From: DTFZ01 sp050260375
GTDB taxonomy: Bacteria; Bacillota; Clostridia; Christensenellales; SZUA-584
Length of the DNA stretch: 64,000 nucleotides
Reading direction: 5' to 3'
Assembly (NCBI GenBank): GCA_050260375.1
Contig: JBLNCA010000030.1
Coordinates: forward strand, 1-64,000
Shown: positions 57,868 through 64,000 of the stretch, piece by piece
Layout: the number at the start of each line of letters is the position of its first letter
How positions within the stretch are numbered: the first letter of the stretch is position 1
Program-made: the position numbers and the translations under genes
The notes under the pieces: generated by a model
The model's input: the letters and a program-made list of their open reading frames with translations, nothing else
Database searches by the model: none
Told to the model about the DNA's origin: nothing

Positions 57868-59373
57868 ATGAGCACCCAGAATACCAAGGATACCGACGAT
57901 AAGGATAGGCTTATCGAGGGTGAATTCACATCTGAAAACATAAAAAAGATATTCAAGGAAAGCACGGACATAGTCCACAGGGATATATTTATAAAAAACC
58001 GCGAAGACCTTAAGGTAACGCTGTTCTTTGTGGACGGCATGGCCGACCAGAAAATAATAGGCGACAACATAGTCTTCCCGCTCGCACGCAGCCGCTGGTA
58101 CGAGAACTGCACGACGCAGCAGCAGGCTTACGACTTATCGATTAACGGCGGCATCGAAGCTTCGTCGATAAAAATAGTAAAGAGCTTGAAGGAAGCGATA
58201 GAGCTGATGCTCGTCGGCATGACGATACTCGTGTTCGATAAAATAAAAAACGGGTTTGTCGTAAACACTATAGGCTTCATAGACAAGCGCAGCATAACGG
58301 CAGCAACCGAGGAGAATACGTACCGCAGCGGTAAAGACAGCTTTGTGGAAACGCTGCGCACCAACACCGCGACATTGCGCAAGAAGATAAAGAGCCACAA
58401 CTTTGTAATCGAGGAAGACAGCATTGGAAAGCAGAGCAGCACGCGCTACGTTATAGCGTATATGCACAACATATGTAACGACGAGTTTATTACGGCGCTT
58501 AAGCAGCGCATAGCGGAAATAGACCAGGACAAGGTAATGACGATACAGGACATATACACAAACGTCGTAAAGGAAAAGTACGTGCCGTTTCCCACCGCGA
58601 TAATAACCGAGAAGCCCGACGTGTGCTGCCTAAGCCTTATGGAAGGCAAGATAGCGGTCATAGTGGACGAGCTGCCTTACGCGCTGCTGCTGCCCGCAGT
58701 GTTTGGCGACTTTTTTCAGTCGACTGCCGACTACGGCGAAAACTTTATCGTCACTTCGTTTTTCAGGATAATACGCTACGCGTGCTTTTATATAGGCATA
58801 ACGCTGCCCGGCTTTTTCGTGGCCGTAACGATGTTCCATCCGGGCATGATACCCTACAGCCTCGCTATTAAAATAGCCGCGTCGCGCACCGGCGTGCCTT
58901 TCAGCATGATAATAGAGGTGCTTATAATGTCATTCGCTTTCTATGTGCTCATTCAGGCGAGCATGCAGATAAGCCGAGCGATAGGCGCTACGATATCGAT
59001 AGTCGGCGGCCTCGTGCTCGGACAGGCGGCAATAACGGCGGGCATAGTTTCTCCTGCCACGATAGTCGTAGTCGCGACGGCTTCGATCTGCTCAATGGCG
59101 GTGCCCAATAAGGAAGTCAACTCGGCGTTATGGCTGTTCCAGCTTGTATGCACTCTTTTTTCCGCCGTACTCGGGCTTATAGGCATGGTAATAACGCTGC
59201 TTATCATCTTTTTCCTGCTCGCGAAACTAAAGCCGCTGGGAGTTAATTATCTCGCACCTTATGCCACGCTTCGTCCGCTTCAGCTTGACGATTCAATAGT
59301 GAAGTTTCCCGCAAGCTGGATTAAGCACAGGCCGTTATACCTCGCACCCAAAGACAAACGGAGGGCGCGCTAG
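57868..59373 (+). CDS. Spore germinant receptor subunit A (GerA family)
   Basis: 501 residues from the ATG at 57868, preceded by ATGAGG with proper spacing (an in-frame ATG at 57856 has no site). A soluble N-terminal domain of about 260 residues with VTLFFVDGMADQKIIGDNIVF and the block TAIITEKPDVCCLSLMEGKIAVIVDELPYALLLPA, then five helices (about 295-460, GIVSPATIVVVATASICSMAVPNKEVN). It is the A subunit of inner-membrane germinant receptors in endospores. The C-subunit gene starts at its stop. Confidence 0.93.
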   Translation: MSTQNTKDTDDKDRLIEGEFTSENIKKIFKESTDIVHRDIFIKNREDLKVTLFFVDGMADQKIIGDNIVFPLARSRWYENCTTQQQAYDLSINGGIEASSIKIVKSLKEAIELMLVGMTILVFDKIKNGFVVNTIGFIDKRSITAATEENTYRSGKDSFVETLRTNTATLRKKIKSHNFVIEEDSIGKQSSTRYVIAYMHNICNDEFITALKQRIAEIDQDKVMTIQDIYTNVVKEKYVPFPTAIITEKPDVCCLSLMEGKIAVIVDELPYALLLPAVFGDFFQSTADYGENFIVTSFFRIIRYACFYIGITLPGFFVAVTMFHPGMIPYSLAIKIAASRTGVPFSMIIEVLIMSFAFYVLIQASMQISRAIGATISIVGGLVLGQAAITAGIVSPATIVVVATASICSMAVPNKEVNSALWLFQLVCTLFSAVLGLIGMVITLLIIFFLLAKLKPLGVNYLAPYATLRPLQLDDSIVKFPASWIKHRPLYLAPKDKRRAR

Positions 59374-60581
59374 TGGTTAAACGCAAGATTCTGCTGTTCA
59401 TTATTGCCGCAATATTCGCCTTTGCCTCAGGGTGCACGTTTCCCGAGTCCTTTCCGATAGAAAAAGATCAGAACATACTTATAGCGGGCATAGACGTGGA
59501 GGGCAAAGATATAGTGCTTACCGTGGTTGTCGACGCCGTAAGCTCGGGCGGCGAACCCGGCAAAGAAAAGATATTATATAAGCTCTTTGAAACAAGGGGG
59601 GCTACGGTGTTCGAAGCGTACGATAAGCTTTACACGCTGATGGAGAAACGCCCGTCATGGTACCATACGAAGTATATACTGCTCGGGGAAGACGCCGCGA
59701 GGTCGGGCGTAGATAAGCTGCTCAGCTTTTTTACCGAAGACGACGAAACGAGGCTGCTCTACCGCCTTGCGGTAATAAAAGATATGACGGCGGGCGAATA
59801 TCTTGAGCAGGCCAACACAGGCAAAGAGGACCTTGCCGGGTATCTCGACGCGCTTTTTTCCTCCGTGCTGCAGACCGGAAAATCGCGGGAGATACATATC
59901 ATCAACTATGCGATACACAGTCAGGTTCCGTGGCTGAGCATATATATGCCGGTGTTCCAGGTTGTAGAAAACCCTGCGCAATCGAAAGGCTCTAAAGGCG
60001 GAAGCGGCGGCGACAGCAGCAGCGGCGGCGATTCCGGCGAAAAGAAACAGCTGACAATGCTCAACGGCTACGCGCTTTTCGACGGCGACAGGCTCGCGGG
60101 ATTTCTGGACGGAGATGTATCGCGCGGGCTTAATGTGCTCACAAACAATATCCTGAAATCGGATATATCCGTCAAACACAAGGACGGCAGCGGCGTGGGG
60201 CTCGAGATCATCAAATGCGAGTCTAAAATTGAGCCCTGCTTCGATCCGCTATCCGTCAGCATAAACGTCTCTGTAAAATCCAACCTGGTCGAATACCACA
60301 GTGTGAATCCATTGGACGCGCAGGACATCGTTTACCTTGAAAACCAGCAGAGCCGGCTTATCTGCGATGAAATAGCAACCGTGATTGAATGCATGCAGCA
60401 GCTCGGGTCGGACCCTGCCCGCATAATGGATTCTTTTTACCATAAAGACCCCGTCAAGTGGCAGGCGATGCAAAGCGACTGGAAAGAGCTGTTTTCATCG
60501 CTCAACTTTAGCATAAGGGTCAATTCGCAGATACAAAACACGTACGAGCTAAGCCAGCCGGTAAGCAGCGGAGGTGGCTGA
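59373..60581 (+). CDS. Spore germinant receptor lipoprotein subunit C (GerC family)
   Basis: 402 residues, GTG start overlapping the gerA-type stop by one base (GGAGGG upstream). Lipoprotein signal FAFASGC with C21. The GerC fold follows: ILIAGIDVEGKDIVLTVVVDAVS, ILLGEDAARSGVDKLLSFF and NGYALFDGDRLAGFLDGDVSRGLN. A Gly/Ser-rich linker (about 205-225) interrupts it. C subunits are lipid-anchored partners of A and B. Confidence 0.92.
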   Translation: MVKRKILLFIIAAIFAFASGCTFPESFPIEKDQNILIAGIDVEGKDIVLTVVVDAVSSGGEPGKEKILYKLFETRGATVFEAYDKLYTLMEKRPSWYHTKYILLGEDAARSGVDKLLSFFTEDDETRLLYRLAVIKDMTAGEYLEQANTGKEDLAGYLDALFSSVLQTGKSREIHIINYAIHSQVPWLSIYMPVFQVVENPAQSKGSKGGSGGDSSSGGDSGEKKQLTMLNGYALFDGDRLAGFLDGDVSRGLNVLTNNILKSDISVKHKDGSGVGLEIIKCESKIEPCFDPLSVSINVSVKSNLVEYHSVNPLDAQDIVYLENQQSRLICDEIATVIECMQQLGSDPARIMDSFYHKDPVKWQAMQSDWKELFSSLNFSIRVNSQIQNTYELSQPVSSGGG

Positions 60582-60584
60582 CGC

Positions 60585-60782
60585 ATGCTGATTATATTAT
60601 GCATATTCATACTTATATCATTTTTCGAGGTAAGGAGCCTTTTTAAACGAAAGGAAAAAGCCGAAGCCGTGCTTTTTATAATATTAGGCTCAGCCGCAGT
60701 TGCGTTGGGAGTGTTTCTAATGCTGGCTTCCGACTTTACGAGTTTTGCAAAAATAATGCTCGATATATTCAATGCCGACTAG
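60585..60782 (+). CDS. Small two-helix membrane protein of the germination operon (D-subunit-like)
   Basis: 65 residues, two helices (about 2-18 and 27-47). GGAGGTGG precedes the ATG and it lies 3 nt past the C subunit and 9 nt before the B subunit. Small two-helix D subunits are known from some Bacillus receptor operons (for example GerKD), where they modulate germination. Sequence similarity cannot be judged by eye. Confidence 0.7.
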   Translation: MLIILCIFILISFFEVRSLFKRKEKAEAVLFIILGSAAVALGVFLMLASDFTSFAKIMLDIFNAD

Positions 60783-60791
60783 GAGGTAGCG

Positions 60792-61883
60792 ATGCAGGAC
60801 AAAAGTAATCAGAAAATAACGTTACTTCAGGCGCTGCTCCTATTTGCCGTGATGAGGCACACCGCTTCGATGCGCTATATACCCAGCACTACTACCGGTA
60901 CCGCTCATCAGGCGGCGTGGCTGACGATAATAGTAAGCACTGTGATATACATACCGTTTTTTCTGATGCTTTTCGGGGTAGTAAAGAAATTTGAAGGCAA
61001 TTCGCTTCACGATATATTCTGCAAGATATTCGGCAATATTGTTGGCAAATCGCTGTGCGTGCTCTATATGCTTTGGCTTTTTGTATTGCTCGGCCTTTAC
61101 TTAAGATACGCCGGAGCGAATCTCGTAACCACGGTATTCGTAGGAACGGATGAAATGCTTATCATGTTTCTTGCCGTATTTGTAGTCGGCATTATGCTCA
61201 GGTGGGGCATACAGGTAATTTCGCGCATGAACAAGATAATATTCGTGCTTATGGTCGCACAATTCGTCATTATACTGTTCTTTCTGTTCCTGCATTTCCG
61301 CCCCGATTTCGTGACGCCGATAAGCACGCTCGACATAGTGCCGGTTGTTAAATCAAGCGTCTATCCGCTTACGCTGCTTGCGTATTTAACGCCGCTTTTT
61401 GTGTTCAACGACCAGATAGCATATGACAAGAAAAACCGCAACAAGCTTTTGTTTATCGCCGGATATATCACGATAAAGGATATACTGATGATGCTCGCGC
61501 TCATAGGCATGCTGGGCTGGCAGCTAATAAGCAAGCTGCGGCTCCCCTTTTTTTCGGCGGTTGAAAATATTTCGCTGTTCAATTCTTCGGCGGGCATAGA
61601 TTCGCTCTTCATGTCCATCTGGATACTCGCGGAGTTTATATCAATTTCGTTCTTCACCTACTGCATATCAAGGCTTTTAAAAAACATGTTCGGCCTTAAA
61701 AGCGACGTGCCTTTGCTCACTCCTCTGCTGGGGTTCGCGCTGTTTTTCGCGGCGTACTTCAGCTCGGAAATATTTCAGCTTACCAAGTTTTCCAAGTACG
61801 TCGCCCCTTATCTTAACCTCTTTTTCGGGCTCGCCATACCCGTAATACTCTTTATTACAGGTAAAATACGAAAAATGATTTGA
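60792..61883 (+). CDS. Spore germinant receptor permease subunit B (GerB family)
   Basis: 363 residues, ten helices, APC-superfamily-like GerAB fold: QKITLLQALLLFAVMRHTASMRYIP at the start, TTGTAHQAAWLTIIVSTVIYIPF, and FRPDFVTPISTLDIVPVVKSSVYPL mid-protein. It carries the germinant-binding pocket in known receptors, binding amino acids or related small molecules. Start preceded by TAGGAGGT. Last gene of the operon. Confidence 0.93.
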   Translation: MQDKSNQKITLLQALLLFAVMRHTASMRYIPSTTTGTAHQAAWLTIIVSTVIYIPFFLMLFGVVKKFEGNSLHDIFCKIFGNIVGKSLCVLYMLWLFVLLGLYLRYAGANLVTTVFVGTDEMLIMFLAVFVVGIMLRWGIQVISRMNKIIFVLMVAQFVIILFFLFLHFRPDFVTPISTLDIVPVVKSSVYPLTLLAYLTPLFVFNDQIAYDKKNRNKLLFIAGYITIKDILMMLALIGMLGWQLISKLRLPFFSAVENISLFNSSAGIDSLFMSIWILAEFISISFFTYCISRLLKNMFGLKSDVPLLTPLLGFALFFAAYFSSEIFQLTKFSKYVAPYLNLFFGLAIPVILFITGKIRKMI

Positions 61884-61986
61884 AAATCGTTATATAGTGT
61901 AATATCATTAATATAACAAAGTATCATCAATATAATATCGGCATCATCGTACTAACTGCATCTGGTGTGAATATAGAGGTATTCTT

Positions 61987-62481
61987 ATGAACAGCAGACT
62001 GCGCGTACGGCCCGCCGAAGCGGCGGATATAAAGACTCTTGCGGCGCTTGCCCGCGACATATGGGAGCAGCACTACACTCCCATAATAGGCAAAGCCCAG
62101 GTAGCCTACATGCTTGAAAAATACCAGTCGCAAAGCGCAATTAAGCGCGATATTAAAGACGGCTGCGTGTATTATATCGCGCTTTACGACGATGTGCCCT
62201 GCGGCTACAGCGCCGTCGCACGGGATGCGGACGCCCTGTATTTAAGCCGGATGTATGTAAAGCAGGGTTACCGGCGCAAGGGCATTGCCCGGGCAATGCT
62301 CGATATGATAGACGCGTATGCGCGCAAGAACAAAATAAAGCGCGTATGGCTCACGTGCAACAGGTATGATACCGCCGCGATAGAATCATATAAAAAACTC
62401 GGCTTCATGATAACGGACAGAGTTATGGGCGGAGGCGGCGCCGGGCCCAACGACTGCGTGCTGGAAAAGAAACTCGCTTAA
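61987..62481 (+). CDS. GNAT family acetyltransferase
   Basis: 164 residues covering a single GNAT fold. RPAEAADIKTLAALARDIW opens it, the acetyl-CoA motif A is YVKQGYRRKGIARAMLDMI, and YKKLGFMITDRVMGGGG closes it. WEQHYTPIIGKAQVAYMLEKY resembles spermidine/polyamine-type GNATs, but the substrate is not certain. A terminator follows. Confidence 0.9.
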   Translation: MNSRLRVRPAEAADIKTLAALARDIWEQHYTPIIGKAQVAYMLEKYQSQSAIKRDIKDGCVYYIALYDDVPCGYSAVARDADALYLSRMYVKQGYRRKGIARAMLDMIDAYARKNKIKRVWLTCNRYDTAAIESYKKLGFMITDRVMGGGGAGPNDCVLEKKLA

Positions 62482-62519
62482 AGCTCTGCGTCACAAATCG
62501 TTATACTGCAGGGGTTCAG

Positions 62520-62555
62520 TCAATCGCCGGCAAAATAAAAGCGGTTGATTTTTTT
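62520..62555 (+). terminator. Terminator of the GNAT gene
   Basis: TCAATCGC, 13-nt loop, GCGGTTGA (one G-T pair) and seven T. Confidence 0.7.
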
Positions 62556-62591
62556 ATATGAAAAGCAACACTGGAAAGGCAGGCTATATAT

Positions 62592-63077
62592 ATGTCCAAA
62601 CCGGCAAAAAAGACAAACGTAATGCGCGTTTTGGAAACGCACGGCATACCTTACCGGCAATACGAGTACGATTCGAGCGACAACATGATAGACGGCGTAA
62701 GCGTCGCCCGTATGATAGGCCAGGATCCCGAGCGGGTGTTTAAAACGATAGTCACCGTAGCGAAAAGCCGCACCAATTACGTGTTTGTGCTGCCCGTAAA
62801 CAAAGAGCTTGACTTGAAAAAGGCAGCGAAAGCCGTCGGTGAAAAGAGCGTAGAGCTGATACCAGTTAAGACGATAGAGCCTCTTACCGGCTATATAAAG
62901 GGCGGCTGCTCGCCTATAGGTATGAAAAAGCAGTTTGCGACGGTAATCGACGAAACTGCACTTCTTTACGACAACATAATATTCAACGCCGGCAGGGTGG
63001 GCGCGCAGGTCGAAATTGACCCGCGGCTTTTAGAGCGCGTCATACCCTTAAGCTTTGCAGACATTACGGAAGATTAG
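62592..63077 (+). CDS. ybaK: Cys-tRNA(Pro)/Cys-tRNA(Cys) deacylase YbaK
   Basis: 161 residues, YbaK/EbsC type. VLETHGIPYRQYEYD, PERVFKTIVTVAKSRTNYVFVLPV with the catalytic lysine in FKTIV, and GGCSPIGMKKQFATVIDE are the conserved blocks. It clears cysteine mischarged on tRNA-Pro. Tail-to-tail with the PhzF gene, with the stops overlapping by 4 nt. Confidence 0.94.
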   Translation: MSKPAKKTNVMRVLETHGIPYRQYEYDSSDNMIDGVSVARMIGQDPERVFKTIVTVAKSRTNYVFVLPVNKELDLKKAAKAVGEKSVELIPVKTIEPLTGYIKGGCSPIGMKKQFATVIDETALLYDNIIFNAGRVGAQVEIDPRLLERVIPLSFADITED

Positions 63078-63859
63078 TCCGCTTTAAGCTCCCCTTTTAT
63101 CACCGTCACGGCCTGCCCGTATATGAGCACGCGCTCGCCTGTTACTTTCAGCCGCAGCTCTCCGCCGCGCTCGGATATCTGCCGTGCAAAAAGCTGGGTT
63201 TTGCCAAGCTTTTCCGCCCAGTACGGCCCGAGGCAGCAGTGAGCCGAGCCGGTAACGGGGTCTTCGTCTATGCCTATAGCGGGAAAAAAGCACCGCGACA
63301 CAAAATCGGTGTCCTCGTCGTCTGCCTTCGCCGTAACCAGTACGCCCCTCGTCGTTATGCTCTTCATCAGCGCAAGGTCGGGCTTTAAGCTTTTTACCGT
63401 CTGCTCGTCCTCAACCTCGACTATATAGTCTATCCTGTTCCTGCCGATATACTTTATAGGCACTCCCAGGCTTTCACGCATAGATTTTGGCGCGTCCGTC
63501 TCTTCGTCCGGCTCAACGGGAAAATCCATCTCAATCCACAACCCGTGTTTTTTGGCCTTTAATAGCGAGCGCTTGGTATGGAACCTTATCTCAGGCGCGC
63601 TTGTCAGCCCCTGTTCCCATAATACGTGCGCGCTTGCAAGCGTGGCGTGCCCGCACAGGTCAACCTCGGTCTTAGGCGTAAACCAGCGCAGCATATATCC
63701 GTCCGACGCCTTTAACAGAAACGCCGTTTCCGGATGGTTCATCTCCGCCGCCACGTGCTGCATCCATTTATCGTCCTTCGCGGTTTCAAGCACGCATACG
63801 CCCGCAGGGTTGCCCCTAAAAGGCCTGTCGGTAAAAGCGTCGACTGTGTATATGTACAT
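63074..63859 (-). CDS. PhzF family isomerase/epimerase-like protein
   Basis: 261 residues: VDAFTDRPFRGNPAGVCVLE at the start, catalytic Glu in NHPETAFLL, FTPKTEVDLCGHATLASAHVL and DPVTGSAHCCLGPYWAEKLG. The double hot-dog-like diaminopimelate-epimerase fold of PhzF. Most family members in non-phenazine producers have no known reaction. Convergent with ybaK. Confidence 0.93.
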   Translation of the reverse strand: MYIYTVDAFTDRPFRGNPAGVCVLETAKDDKWMQHVAAEMNHPETAFLLKASDGYMLRWFTPKTEVDLCGHATLASAHVLWEQGLTSAPEIRFHTKRSLLKAKKHGLWIEMDFPVEPDEETDAPKSMRESLGVPIKYIGRNRIDYIVEVEDEQTVKSLKPDLALMKSITTRGVLVTAKADDEDTDFVSRCFFPAIGIDEDPVTGSAHCCLGPYWAEKLGKTQLFARQISERGGELRLKVTGERVLIYGQAVTVIKGELKAD

Positions 63860-64000
63860 TTATTCCACCCCGTTTACAGTATTTATATGCAAGTATACCA
63901 TAAACTTCACGCGGCCGCTAATTTACAATTCTTAATACGCGCTCATTATTGCCCGGGAAAGTACATTTTAAAGATCGCGGAATCGGGCGTTTTTAGCAAA

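Noticed and set aside
61889..61916. Third ModE-like site (GTTATAT...ATATAAC)
   Set aside because: The half-sites are 14 nt apart instead of 6, and it lies behind the GerB gene, where no molybdenum gene is near.

Overview
The window looks like chromosomal DNA of an endospore-forming Firmicute of the class Clostridia. A GerA-type germinant receptor operon (57.9-61.9 kb) and a SPOCS/DUF3794-LysM sporulation protein (10.4 kb) support this, as do many Rrf2 regulators, a MetA with the acetyl-CoA signature, and a CsbB/YfhO-type glycosylation operon. Coding GC is moderate, isoleucine ATA codons are common, and intergenic spaces carry several families of small palindromic repeats of the kind seen in gut Clostridia. 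The species cannot be named from sequence alone.

Layout. 1-160: the 5' end of a group IIC intron sits directly behind a terminator. 0.2-15.8 kb: mostly envelope and housekeeping genes (MMPL exporter plus coiled-coil partner, DUF998, B12/radical-SAM protein, a Gld-like ABC set with a degenerate ATPase, a SPOCS-LysM protein, ACT/DUF1330/DUF2179 genes, an XRE regulator, DegV, a PAP2-like protein). 15.8-16.6 kb: a gene-free patch of inverted repeats. 16.6-20.4 kb: an FtsX-type ABC exporter. 20.87-22.53 kb: tRNA-Ser(UGA) followed by two copies of a 144-bp tRNA-derived repeat that bracket an AT-rich islet with one unknown gene.

22.6-39.4 kb is a sulfur and Fe-S region: MetY, an IscR-like Rrf2, TcdA-RidA, a polar amino-acid (probably cystine) ABC transporter, CysK divergent from a CymR-like Rrf2, a transsulfuration enzyme and a MalY lyase, an orphan MtaB, a NifS-NifU-Rrf2-MetA operon, and a divergent Rrf2-CysE operon. 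Together these would take serine to cysteine (CysE, CysK) and homoserine to homocysteine (MetA, MetY), break down sulfur amino acids, and supply sulfur for clusters, under four different Rrf2 regulators.

39.4-46.2 kb: an XdhC-like protein with reordered domains, an N-acyl-D-amino-acid deacylase, and a GtrA / GT2 / YfhO operon. 46.4-53.4 kb is a molybdenum operon read right to left: an NTP-transferase fused to a ModE-like HTH, a MoeA-like protein with a Cys-rich tail, MoaC, MoaA, a MOSC-MogA fusion, then ModABC. Two almost identical operator-like palindromes lie in front of its first gene and of modA. 53.6-57.3 kb: DMT exporter with Crp regulator, ZIP metal transporter, aldo/keto reductase. 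57.9-61.9 kb: germination operon. 62-63.9 kb: GNAT, YbaK, PhzF.

The most promising unexplained items are the tRNA-Ser islet with its 144-bp repeats, a 42-bp palindromic repeat family whose stems vary with compensation, the ModE-like operator pair with the fused regulator, and a shared 14-bp motif in front of the presumed CymR regulon.
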